NCBI RefSeq assembly: GCF_001632365.1 | Contig: NW_024468549.1 | Span: 66,419-130,418, forward strand | Source of the DNA: Laetiporus sulphureus 93-53 | Taxonomy: Eukaryota; Basidiomycota; Agaricomycetes; Polyporales; Laetiporaceae | Length of the DNA stretch: 64,000 nt | Direction: 5' to 3' | Shown: positions 35,765 to 47,400 of the stretch, piece by piece | How the letters are laid out: each line of letters begins with the position of its first letter | How positions within the stretch are numbered: the stretch's first letter is position 1 | Translations under genes and position numbers: made by a program | The notes under the pieces: generated by a model | Told to the model about the DNA's origin: nothing | Database searches by the model: none | Seen by the model: only the letters and a program-made list of their open reading frames with translations

Positions 35765-36500
35765 CCCAGGTAGCATGGTATTTTCCGGATCGTGCATGCG
35801 CGGTATTTGGGGAAACTCGACGGGCGAGGCGATCGCGGACGTCTTGGTTGGGCAGGTGAATCCCCTGCGGGCGCATGAGCTTGACGTTCGGGAAGCGGCT
35901 GGAGGATTATGCGAGCTATGGGCATTTTCACCGTCTCGGGATTGCACTACAATGGCCCTTTGGGTACGTCAATCCTGTGCTCTACGTGGCCAGTCAGTGA
36001 GTCACTTTCGTTCTCAGCTACGGCCTGTCTGAAGCGAGGTTCGCCTTCTCCAACCTGTCTCTCTCCTCTCTGATCATCACGAACGGCGATCTCACGCTCA
36101 CCGCCACACTCAAGCTCACCAAACATCGGGTCCACGACCGGCTCGGAGGTCGTCCAGCTGTACGTTTTCGATGCCTACTACCTCGGAGCTCACGAACCCC
36201 CCTCGCGCTCAAGGCGTTCGCGAAGGTGAAGGATGTCAAGCCGGGAGAGATATGGAAAGTGGCGATGAAACTCGACAAGTACGCGGTGGGCTATTGGGAG
36301 GAGCGGATAAAAGGGTGGGCCGTAGAGAGGGCAGAGTATGGTGTGAGGATTGGGAGAAGTAGCGCGCGTTAGGAACTGGGATTGACGGCGATGTTCAAGG
36401 TTGAGAAGGGCTCTGAATGGAATGGGCTTTAGTTGATTGCGCAAGGTGCCAAGCGGCGCGCAGTTCTTGTATGATACATGCGATCCGCAATGCAAAAGGT
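35765..36500 (+). pseudogene. GH3 beta-glucosidase 3' fragment, copy 2
   Basis: Plus-strand relic of the same 3' part as the fragment at 20800-21300 but longer. It begins at MRGIWGNSTGEAIADVLVGQ and shows frame-broken versions of the [19 protein letters not shown] region and of QWPFG. It retains the last intron (donor after CCCTTTGG, acceptor before CTACGGCCTG) and the FN3-like domain ([53 protein letters not shown]), then a stop where the intact gene reads MEELG. Retained intron sequence shows DNA-level duplication. Confidence 0.85.
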
Positions 36501-36519
36501 TCGCAATGTCGAGACGAAG

Positions 36520-36993
36520 GGGAACATGTTCTCATGGCGTGCGTATCTGATTAATGCGATTTTTATCATTAGTGTCATGGATGCCCTACTGGCCTCACCT
36601 CAATGTCTCGCATATGCGGCCTTCTGTACCTCGAAGGTCAAATGATAAAGTTGAAGAGCACTATGCCTGAACCCTTCACTAGATGACTTGAATTTCTGTA
36701 CGTTGAGACCGTGCCTTTGCTTCACCACGCTTACAAATGAGAAATGTTTCAGCTTAGCATCCATGATCTATTACATATATGACTGTGATCCCACTGAAAT
36801 GCGAGGTCATTTCTTGCGTTCACATAAGATCTATCCATCTAGAGCTTTGACAGATACGAAACGAAAATCCTTGATACCTAGAATCAAAGTACACTGAACG
36901 ACTTAAACCATGAAGAGGACATCGCGATTCACTCCGATCTCTCCGTGGATTCTTGCAAGGACAACAGGTTACACCTCACGAAGCCCAATCCAG
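36520..36993. repeat. FunK1-A 3' flank, second arm of inverted duplication
   Basis: Reverse-complement match to 20307-20830. Shared landmarks include GATCTATCCATC, GAATCAAAGTACACTGAA, CATGAAGAGGACAT-like and the block around CTCATGGCGTGCGTATCTGA. No gene. Confidence 0.7.
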
Positions 36994-39900
36994 CTACCCA
37001 CGACTGCCGGAAGGCTTGCGAGTGGACCGACGCGTGGTCAGTGCTGGCACGTTAACAGTTGTCGACTGAGGCGGACGACGTGAGCGAGTTGATCGACGCA
37101 GTGGCACATCGTCCGTCAGGCCAATCTGCGTCCCCGAACCAGATGCCTGTGGCTCAGAAGGTAGCATTTGACCACTGAAACCAGCTTCGGAAGAAGACTG
37201 CTGATGCGTACGCGAGAGTTTCTCGCCTGTGCTGGCCTTGACTCTGGAGCTTATCTTCCTCGTCTTCGCCCGCTTATTGTCGACCAAAGAAGATGCGCGA
37301 CGTTTCCTCAGCTGGCCCTTCTCACGCACAGCCTTCGTAGTGTCCTTCTCGCCATCGAGGTCAATGGCGTCTTGTGCGGCACTTCCGCTAGTCTCGGGCT
37401 GGTCCATCGAGGTGCTTACTTGGCGATTGCGTCCCTCCCCTCTTCCAGAATCAGGCTCGCCTTTATGCTCTTTGCCTCCGTTGATGACAGACTTCGCCAC
37501 GCCCTGCTCTCGACTCCTGGAATCCTCCTGGTCTTTGGGATCACATGAGCCGACAGACACGTTGGAGACCCTGTACTGTGTCTGCGCCTCGACACCGGGA
37601 ACCTCACACTCTACCCTGTCTGGCATATTGTCGAAGGGCTTCGCTAACGCATCGTCCCACAACTTCGCGAATCTTTCTAGGGTCCATTGCGGAAGGTACG
37701 TGCCGAAGTTCACTGATCCTACCGGATTATTGAGGTCCAAAGCGGCGGTCAACCAGTCCTGCAGGGGCTCGCATGTGAACTTGAGAGATTTGGTGCACAT
37801 CCGATTGGCCTTGTTCACCAGCTTCGCTGAACCGCCGAAGCAGATTCCGTCCATCGTTACATTTTTATCCAGAAACCAGGACGATGTCTCTAGCCAGTTG
37901 ACGCCTTCGTTGTGTTCCGACCACCGTGCAGCACAATCAAGCACTATGTAGAGCAACGACTCCATATCGTCCTCGACAACGTGACGGTAGCTTTCATCTC
38001 TGGTCAGCACGTTCATTGACATGAACTGCCAGGTGCCCTGCAAAGACCATTGAGAGAAGTGCTTTGCAGTTCAGAGGAGACTTCTTACGGTAATGCGCCA
38101 CAGGCGATCTTCCGGCGGACGACTAACATCACAGCCAAACTTCCAGTCTATCAAGTACCCGGTCCTTCTCTCCTCACCAGGACGCCTGTAGAGGATGATG
38201 TTGGTCGTGCTTTGACCTCCATGTATTTTATCAGCACTATATGCATCAGTCATCGCTGGAATATGACTCATGTTAAACTCTGGAGAGGATTCTGCAAGAG
38301 GTGTGGGTGACGCACCGGTCAGCACATCGCGTGTGCTTTGAAGAAGCTCATGTGAGTCTGCAAAGTACTTCAGCTTGTACCCGGCAATATCCAAGACAAG
38401 TCTGTAGTGAATGCGACGTATCACTTTGATTTTTCGACGCCAGGCATTGTTATTCACGATCTCATCTTCATCATGCCTATGCGCAGTCCCGCGGCACACC
38501 CAATCTGCATTGTTGTACCTGTGCACGACCGTCGTCTGGAATTCCTTATCTAGTAGCAGAACAGAGAGATCAGAATGAATGGATAAAGACTGTTAAATGG
38601 GCAGGGATTGTAATCACCATCTTTGCGGCGCCGCTTTACATCACCATGATACAAAGCTTTGGGCACATTCTGTACATCGTGCTCATTCAGATACCGTATC
38701 GTTTTGCCCTCTTGCTCAAACCCTTCACCCCCATGGCGCCAAGTGTCCTTTAGAAAACCGACAGAGCCATCCGCGAACATCGTCCAATATCCGCGCGTGC
38801 CTCGGCTTGCAACCGACTTAGGAGATGTGACAGGGCACGAAATCAGAACGCGCTCGACCTGAGTCTCTAATCTCCCTTCGTCGTCTTGCGCCTCATGAAA
38901 CACGTCGGCCGCTACGACGCTCCCCGGCTGATAGTGATCACGCAGGGCTTCTATCATGCGTTTCGTGTCATCTTCTATTCGCGCCATGTATTGCGCTACT
39001 TGCATCTCGTTTCTCCCCAATCGCATGGCGTCTTCCTTCGAGGTGCATAGCAACAGCTGATCCTTCACGTGTTTGGTCATCGCATCCTTGAACATCTTTT
39101 CCTCCTTCTCATTCACACTCATCCTCAGCGTCAAGTCATACCCTCGTGCATGATAGCTGGTGTGAGAGAACCACCACAAGAACTTACAGAGGATTTCCGG
39201 ACGCTCGTGCAAGTCAAACGATTCTGTTACGAGCACGCCACTTCGATCCCAGAAAAAGAACCGCATATGGGAGCCTGACATCGACATAGAGATGAGGAAG
39301 CGACGATGTTGGCGGGCGAGAATCTCGGCCGCATATGCAACATTCTGGCCGAGAGCTTTCGTCGCAATCTGGAGGTTTTCTTTGCTTGATAGTGACGAAG
39401 GATTGAGAATGAAAACATGTTCGTCGTGCTTCGTGTTCTCCGGGGGATCCATAAGGAAGTCGTTATCTGGCGAGCGCTTCACTTCGATGAAGATCTCTGC
39501 ATAGCCCATGTACTCCGCCGATGTCGCTCTCTTGTTGGGGATGTTCGCGTTGTCCAAAAAGCCCATGACGTCTGGCTTGAGCCATCCCGCACCCTGTTCT
39601 TCTGCTCGGGATGAGGTGTCTATAATCTTCATTCCTGGGCATCTGGACTGGTTGTTCACGCCATTCAACGCAGAGATCTACAATAGCGCGATTAGCGGCG
39701 ATATGGTTGTGGATTCTAACGATTTACGAATGGGTCGCATATCTGCAATTCTTTCTCGGCCTGCTGGGGAACGTCCTTGAAGGCATCGACAGATGAAGGC
39801 ATTCCATCAAACGACATCTTGCGGTAGCCGTGGCATACGTTTTTGAGGAATTCGTCGCAGGGCATTGGGCCTAGCACATACGACTGTATTTCCTCAGCAT

Positions 39901-40225
39901 AATGTATGTAGTGCGCTTCCACGTCCTCGCAATCACAAAACTTCTGCTCGTATGTGGAATTCTCGTTACATTCAGTCGGGGTGCTCTTCGTGGAACCGTT
40001 GGGAGACCGTTCCCGACTCTTGGGGATGTTAGGCAGAGCTATGGCGTCATCAGAAGCTTGGAAAGGGACAGGTGAAGCCCCACGTTGGGTGGATTGCTGA
40101 GGAAAAATATGAAGAGAAGATGAAGATGGTTCATCATTTTCTCGGACAGACATAGAAGAAGGTGAACCGTCCGCCTGAGAGGAGAGCGTTGCAGAACCGA
40201 CGCAGGAATGGATAGAGTGGCTCAT
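36994..40225 (-). CDS. FunK1-type pseudokinase, subfamily A copy 3
   Basis: Open full-length FunK1-A gene in opposite orientation to the other two. It starts at 40225 (MSHSIHSCVGSATLSSQADG); exon 1 has YAEEIQSYVLGPMPCDEF. Exon 2 carries GYAEIFIEVKRSPDNDFLMD, AEILARQHRRFLISMSMSG and FWDRSGVLVTESFDL. The kinase-core exons give DKIHGGQSTTNIILY: both Arg and Asp of HRD are Gly, and the DFG position is IDWKFG. The C-lobe reads GTWQFMSMNVLTRDES and VEDDMESLLYIVLDC. The tail ends RKPSGSRG as in copy 1. It is therefore a predicted pseudokinase with an undamaged frame. A TATATATA run lies about 50-60 bases upstream (40275-40284). Confidence 0.87.
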
Positions 40226-40274
40226 GATGGGCTGGCAGGAGAATGGCGAGGCTGGGGAGGCTGGGGAGCAACGA

Positions 40275-40285
40275 TATATATATAC
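40275..40285 (-). promoter_or_regulatory. TATA run upstream of FunK1-A3
   Basis: Alternating TA tract about 50-60 bases upstream of the minus-strand start codon, the same relative place as the TATATAAG box of FunK1-A1. Confidence 0.5.
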
Positions 40286-41156
40286 GCATGCATGTCGACC
40301 GCGTGATGAGCTCGCCAGACTTGGCGGTCGGGAGGATGGTAGCGGCGGAGTGGCAATGGCCATGCGGTGGCTAAATATATATCATAGAATTGTCGATCGG
40401 CGTGCCCACTGCCAAGACAGACGGGTGGCACAGACGGTGTGGCCTTGAGTCACTCACGCAGTTGTAAGAAAAGTAGAATTCGTGTAGAGACCGGATACAT
40501 ACAAGACCTGTTCGCGACGAAGACCGAACGGGAACAGAGAGACCGAGACCGGAGACCAAGACTACAACCTGACAGTAAGAATACTTGCTGAATGTCCTTG
40601 CCTTGTCGAGTCAGTACATGGCAGATCGTCAATATGGTTTGGATATTGGTAACATTGAAGTGCCACCGGGCCGGCCTTGTACCATGACAGAAGACTTGGG
40701 GAGGGAGTTGAACCCCGTTCTAATTGTACCTTCAAAGGACAAAGGAAGGATCACACGGGATTACAAAGTCCGAAAAGCAGGTTCGTTGTTATTTTCCATC
40801 TCCGATCAAAAAGCCGACTTCTCGACAAGACCCATGCGTCAAAAAGTAGACTACTGAATTCACAAGAGCGCTCATCTTCTCATACCAAATCCAGCCCTGA
40901 AAGACGGCCTGTAAGCACGGGAAATGTTGTGCTGAAATATTTCACTGACTCGTATTGTAGGTGGCGAGTGTCAGATCTGGACCAGTAACGTACGGTCTAA
41001 GAACAATGCGACGTTGGAGGCGACCGGCAGAGGGGGGCGGGAGTGAGTGCGCAGAAGTTATTGCGACAAAGTTATGTGATTGATCGGCGTGTTTTGAACC
41101 AGCCGCAGCGCCACTGCCAAGACGAATGGGGTGGCATAGACACTGTGGCCTTTCAC
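40286..41156. other. Divergent intergenic region, FunK1-A3 / FunK1-B2
   Basis: Holds both promoters. A plus-strand open frame of 90 codons at 40585-40857 (MLNVLALSSQYMADRQYGLD) is not recognised and may be chance. No terminal repeats of a mobile element could be made out. Confidence 0.35.
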
Positions 41157-41163
41157 TATAAAA
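41157..41163 (+). promoter_or_regulatory. TATA box of FunK1-B2
   Basis: TATAAAA 69 bases upstream of the start codon at 41232, in a block (GGCCTTTCACTATAAAAGCT) that resembles the FunK1-B1 promoter near 29790, where the box reads AATAAAAGG. Confidence 0.6.
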
Positions 41164-41231
41164 GCTCGCTCTGTACACCCTGTTTGTTTTCAAACTTCCT
41201 CAACATCTTCCTGCCACTCGCAGCACTAATC

Positions 41232-44187
41232 ATGAAGAACGTTCCATTCCAGAAACCTTATGGAGACCGCACTCTCAGTGACAATGTACAGTCAACCACA
41301 CCCATTAGCTCCCTTACTTCGCCTCAGGTTCCTAAAACTAGAAATGAACGAACGCCCGTGCAGCACGTTCCAATCGCCACATGCGAGAGCTCTTTGGCGC
41401 AGCATGGCTTTGATAGCGAAGAGGAAAACAGACAATACATTCGTCTCACCGAGGAAGCTTATTCGTACGTTCTCGGTCCAATGCCGCCTTCAGACTTCTG
41501 CAAGCGGCTCTGTCGTGGCTTTGGCAATATGTCTTTTGATGGCATGCCTCCTTCAGCTGGAGCCTTTGCGAGCATTCCCATGCAGGCTGAGGAGTCAGAA
41601 ATCTGCACTCACTTGGTAAGTTATGGCGATCCATGGTTCAATTCGCTGCTATCATGATGCATTGACATTGTAGGTTGCTGCACTGAATGGCCGAGAAAAG
41701 CAGTGTAGATGTCCAGGCTTCACATTCAAGAATACATCAGCAGGTCCCGGAACATTCAAGCCAGATGTTTGCATCTTCCGAGATGTGGTGGAGGTTCCGC
41801 ACAAGAAGAGCAAAAGCAAAACTGCGGTCGCTCACATGGGTTATGCAGAACTGTTCATTGAGGTGACGTGCAACCCCTCGCAGGACTTCTTCGCAGATCC
41901 CCCAGAGAACACGAATCGCACAACTCACCAATTCATCCTGAACCGTCAGTCATTGACGAGCATGGAGGAGTTCAATCATGCGAAGAAGGCTCTCGGGAAA
42001 AATATTGCCTATGCTACAGAGATTCTGGCCCGCCAACATCGTCATTGCCTCTTTTCGATGTCTGTTTGGCTGCTATGTTAGACTGTTCTACTGGGACCGC
42101 AGTGGAGTGGTGGTGACAGAAGTGATAAGCATGCATGAGGACCCGGACATCATTTGCAAGTTTCTGTGGTGGTTTTCTCATGCCAGCGACCATGCTCGAG
42201 GCTTCGATACGACAGTGGAGTGGGCCGAGCCCGCTGAGGAGAAGAAGTTTGAGCAGGCTATCACTTGGCATATCAAGGAACAGCTGCTGCTCTGCACCTC
42301 GAATGATGATGCTACTCGATTAGCGAAGGACGAAGATCAAGAAGCGGAATTGAAGAAACGAATACCAAAAGCCACAGAACGATTGGTAGAAGCTCTGTGC
42401 GAACATTACACGTCGGGCAAAGTCGTAGCGGTTTACGTTTTCGACGAGATACCCGACGGTGAAGGCAATGTCAAGGTCGAACCTCATCGTTATCTCGTTT
42501 CCCGTCCCATTGCATCATCCATGTCAGTTTTATGCAGAGGTATGCGCGAATACTGGGCAGTGGGCCCAGACGGCTCTGTGAGGCTGCTGAAGGACAGTTG
42601 GCCATATCACGATTCAGGCGTAGAACATGAGAGCACCATCATGAGAGACTTAACAGAGTGCGCCATGCGGAATGTTCCCGAGGTTCTGCATTGTGGCAAA
42701 GTCAGGCTGTGTTGCGAAGGTGAGTACCGATGCCTTTTTTTTTTTCAAAAATTCCCCAGAATGACCTGTCGTTGATTGAATTTTACCTGTTCTGTTATCA
42801 GACATGTGTTCTCAGAAAACACTTGTGGGAATGTTTCTGCTAGAAACGTGGTTATGCATTGGAGACACAGAGAAGGGAAAACTGCGCAAGATCACAGTCT
42901 CGCGCCATGTCCACTGCAGGCTCGTTTCAAGTGTCGCTGGTTACACTCCGCGACATTTCACGGACTCAAGGGAACTTCTTGAAAGCACCCGTGACATACT
43001 CGACGGTACGTCGTTCATATCTCTCATAGCACATTAACAAGGGTTTGACATGAGTCTGATGCCAGCGATTGCCGATGCCCACAATCTAGCCGAAAAGATC
43101 CACCGTAATGTCAGCGTGAACAACGTCATCTTGTACAGAAAACCAGGAGAGGAGCGAAGGCGTGGATATCTGACAAATTGGGAGCTCGGCTGCGACATTA
43201 ATCCCTCGTCAGAACGTCGCTTGGAGCGCATCATTGTAAGAGATACATATGAGGTTATTGGTTCATTTTCTCACTTGAGGTGTGCAGGGCTGTTGGCAAT
43301 TCGCGTCGATGAACGTTCTATTAAACGAAGATTACCAGCGCGTTGTAGAGGACGACTTGGAATCATTGCTTTACGTAGTGCTCTTTTGCGCTGCACTGTG
43401 GTTGGCTCACAACGGAACACTGAGGCAGTTGGATATGTTCCTTGCCAATTTTTTTGATGAGTACATGCAACACTATGGGAAATACGTACTGGGCGGCATA
43501 GGGAAGCTCATGAACAAGTTCGATCGGAGATACACGGAAGAATTCGTGTTTAAATCAAAGCCTATGCAAGTGTGGCTGAACAAGGCCATGGCCCTGAACG
43601 GTTCGCCATCGATCGTCTTGAAGAGGTATCCGCCCACCTGGACCTTCGAGAGCCTGGCAGAACTCTGGGATCAAGTATTGAAGATGTCATTCCCCCAAAA
43701 CCCGGATAGAGCGAGGCGCCAAAAATCCGATGTCCCATGGCATGTTGACCTATTCGTGGCCACAATCACCCCTCTCAGACGCAGATCGGCTTATAGCCGT
43801 GATAGGCCAAAACGGAGCTGCAGGAAAGTTGGTACGGCGGGCCAGCGTGAGCTACGCGAGAGCGGTGCACGACGGAAGGCAGATGAAATGGACATCGATC
43901 CAGAAAAACCTACCAGTGAGGCTGTCCATGAGAAGACACTCCTCGGGAAACGTCTGGCCTTGAACACGATAGACGACGAACGGCCAACGAAGAAGACGAA
44001 GTGGGGTAACTCGGGCACCAAGGACGGCGCAGGCGGACAGCGCATCAGTACACATCAGCGGACTTCTGCTGAACCTAGCCACAGCGACCCATCCACATCC
44101 CACTCGTCTCGACCTCGACCGAAACCTTCTGACTCTAAAACGGAGACACAGCAGCGACATCAGGAAAATGTAAACATGTCTTTTTGA
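41232..44187 (+). pseudogene. FunK1-type kinase, subfamily B copy 2, frameshifted
   Basis: Close relative of the gene at 26808-29723. It starts MKNVPFQKPYGDRTLSDNVQ, with EEAYSYVLGPMPPSDFCKR. Exon 2 breaks at about 42066: the sister reads SMSVSGCYVRLFYWDR, here two bases are missing, giving SMSVWLLC and a stop, while the downstream frame (GCYVRLFYWDRSGVVVTEV) is otherwise sound. The kinase core has KIHRNVSVNNVILY (Asp to Asn) and LTNWELG; the C-lobe has CWQFASMNVLLNEDYQ. The sister's TAG stop is CAG here, so the frame runs into the transposon at 44158 and stops within its end sequence (QENVNMSF). Frameshift, lost catalytic residues and an altered 3' end together indicate a pseudogene. Confidence 0.85.
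44156..44157. repeat. Target-site duplication (GA), left
   Basis: GA immediately left of the terminal repeat; the same GA follows the right terminal repeat at 56090-56091. Removing the element and one GA gives CAGCAGCGATATGCC, which matches the empty homologous site at about 26795-26810 (CAGCAGCAATATGCC on the minus strand). Confidence 0.8.
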
Positions 44188-44190
44188 CGC
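44158..44190 (+). repeat. Left terminal inverted repeat
   Basis: Begins CATCAGGAAAAT; the next bases (GTAAACATGTCTTTTTGAC) match the right end imperfectly. It also supplies the final codons and stop for the interrupted FunK1-B2 frame. Subterminal CTTATACAAG motifs follow at 44210 and about 44249. Confidence 0.82.
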
Positions 44191-44433
44191 TTGCACATTC
44201 TTATGGTGACTTATACAAGCAAATAAGGCAATAATCGGCACATGCAAACTTATACAAGATGGTTACAGCGTCGACAAGCTGCTACAAGTACGTGGACCTC
44301 CTTATATAGGCTTATCTACTCTTGTCAGCAGCCCGAAAGCAATTGGGCAACGGGTACAAGACAACATATACATGAAAGACGCTGGGGCAAATAAGTGTTC
44401 CAGCGTTAAAGCGATCTCTCGCAGGCCATCCGC

Positions 44434-47400
44434 TCAGTGCAAAAGGTCGAATGTATGGTGGTCAGCGAACTTATTAACATAGAATGCACGGTAAAAGTCT
44501 AATGAATGATGTTCAGTGAACCCACGCGGAATGCGAGCAGTGCCGAAGACAGGTATCAAATGGGCAGCACGCACGATGGAGTCGATGCGGATCATCGACA
44601 GTTGTGGTTTTCGAGCGGCTGTGTAGTCCGGCCGTACAACCCACATTCCGGTACTCTGGTCTGGTGCATCGCCGCAACGACGATACCATCGAATAAGTGC
44701 ACACGAATATTGAATGCCACGGTACTTGAAGGATGTGAATAGCAGTACGCGTACAATTTCCAAATGATTATGCGTGCCGTCCGCAACTCGCACGAATGCA
44801 CAGTCAAATCGAGGTGCTGATCCACGCCATTGTGGCGTTGCCCGAATGCGCTCACGACGCATACCGCCGATGCCTGATGGGTCGCTGGGAGCATAGAATG
44901 TGGCTGCAGCTGAGTAGTACACATATACGGCATCTTTGATCTCGGGTAACTGATCGAAAGGCACTGGGGCACCCGGTAAAGCCTTGCCGGGATTCAGCTG
45001 TTCGAATAAGAAACGTCGGGCAAGCTCAGGAAGGCGTGGTTGATTGATCTCGGCAGCCAATCCTTCGAACGTTCGTGAATGTTTCCGTTCTGTTCCGGAT
45101 TTCACTCAATGCATATATACCGAGATGGCAAATGTATACGCACGTGCAGTAGCTGCTAGAATGACTGAGTCACGGATTCTTGGCCCTGAAATAGCGCCAT
45201 CCTCGTCTTTATTTCTGGAGTCCTCCAGTTCCAGCTCTTGTTGTTTCTCTTCAGCTGGGACTGGAGATGTGCTTTGGTCATGTAATGTAAACAAACTAAC
45301 ATAAAAAAATGAACTCACATAGTGCCTTGAGCTCAGCCAACAGACATGAACCTTCAAGCATACCTCGGCTTTCAAAGTCGACGCGTGAGGCTGCAAGCTT
45401 GTTCAAACGTTGGTTTGTCAATAACATCTGACCGAGGGCCTTCCACCGACTCGATCGCCGCCAAGGCTTTTTCACAGCTCTGATATGCATCGACTCGGTG
45501 ATGGAAGAACAGAGTCCATTCGGCGCCCCATACAGCCATATGAGGGGCATGTAGTGGACCAGAGAGTGCTGTCGTGGGAGAGAAAAGCCATTGGGCCGGA
45601 CACCTGTCGTCTGAAAGATCGTTCGGTATTGATGAAATTGTTTGAGTGAGTCGTCCAATGCCTGTACCGTTCTAGGATTATGCGTATCGCAGCGGGCAAT
45701 GTAGCAGAATTCCAAGAAGGCACGGATTGCCCGAACCATATCTCTTGGAACGTAATCCGCGATTGCAGGAAGCCATACCTGATGGGAGTTGTTAAAGACG
45801 TCTAGAAGAGCCGACAAATAGGCAGACCTTCATTAGCGCTTTGGAATCGTCTCCTGTCCATTGCTTGAAGCCACGGCCTTCTGGGAATCGTCGCAAGCCT
45901 GAGAAGGGGGGCACAGCAGCGATGCTAATGCAAGCTTGTCACGTCATGGCCATCAATGGCATGCAAGCGGGCTCACCGTCGGTCAATCTCTGCCATAATG
46001 GCTTGTCCTCGAGACTTGCCATGGGTCAATTCAAGATAATCCTCGACCCAGTCTACCAAATGGTCCTTGAAGGTGCCCTTGATTAACTGATGCAGTATAT
46101 CTGGCGATAACATCTCGTGAATATCTGCGCGAGGAAAGTCGTTGGTGAATGGCTGTGGGTAAAAAGGTTAGCGACAGAAACTAGATATGCAAACAACGAA
46201 AGATGATTGGTGAAGTAGAACGTTGAAACCTTGCATGTGCATGATCCTTGCATGACTACGGCTATATCTAGCGCACGAGGAGGCCGCTCAATTGCAGAAC
46301 GTGCTGATCGCAGCACCTCGCGAAATGAACTCAGGTGGCAATGCAGCGTCGATGGGAGGGCACGAAAAACCATTGGGCTACCGCGGGCATGCCGTTCTGC
46401 ACATCGCGAACACTGATAGGCTGAAAGACGTCCGCTAAAACCCACGTAAGTATTACGAGTTGACGCTAGCGGAACTTGACACAGGCTCCTCTTTTTGAAG
46501 TATGAGGCCATGGAAAGGTCTGAACGCTATTGAAACATGCATCATAGGCACGGCAGAGATAATCGGTTGACCGATACGGGGTGATAGGCCCATTTCATGC
46601 TCTATGCTGCGGTAGGGCGAGCAAGCAGCCATTGAATCTGTCCCTCGTTGAAGCTGCGCACGAGCAGAATCTCATCCTTAGAGCTGTCCTTGTGCTTGAG
46701 CGCGAGCGTGAAGTTCTTGCTGGGTTGGAAATCCTGGAGGCTGAGGATCGACTCGCGGTCATCGGGCTGCACCTTGTCGTAGTCGGCCGGGTTCGCGTAC
46801 AATGCGAGCATACCCTGCTTGTTCGAATTTGTCTCGTAGATGTGCGTGAACGACCAGGTGATGATAGCGAGATGCCCAAGAAACGTGATTCAAGTCCAGC
46901 GTGCTCGCACGAGGAGCTTTCACTGTAGTTGTAATCATCGATGAAAACCAACTCGATGCCATGGTCGCAGTAGTACGCAGCCATCTGCGGAACAGGGCCA
47001 TGCTCGCCAGCGACCTGGTTCTGTAAGTTGTTCGCATCGTCGTTCTCAGTGTCGATGGCACCGATCTGACAGTTCTCTGTGCTGAACACAAACAAGAACA
47101 TCAGACGGGCATGGGTCAAGGAGCAGAGGAAAAATTACGTACGAGAGATGTTCTCAAGATGTCCTCGGTACTTGAGCCAGGGTTCACCAGTGGAGTGTTG
47201 TCCGTCGCTACATCGTTCCTGAATGCCTGACCTCCACTCGCATGTTCAAAAGGGGTACTTACTGGAGCTTGATCAGGATGGGGAGGTCCTCAGGAATCTT
47301 ACCATCCTAGGGCGTGAAGGGCTTCAGCATCTGGAGACGATCGCTCTTCAGGTCGACTGCAACCTGAACACTGGCGCGATCCTTCGGAGGAGGCTGGAAG

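Noticed and set aside
40585..40860. LTR-like retroelement remnant suggested by the purine-rich block at 40500-40570
   Set aside because: No second LTR, primer-binding site or pol-like sequence could be seen.
46083..46511. Minus-strand open frame of 142 codons next to the transposase exon
   Set aside because: It spans the end of the giant intron and the following exon in mixed frame; only the exon portion is conserved.
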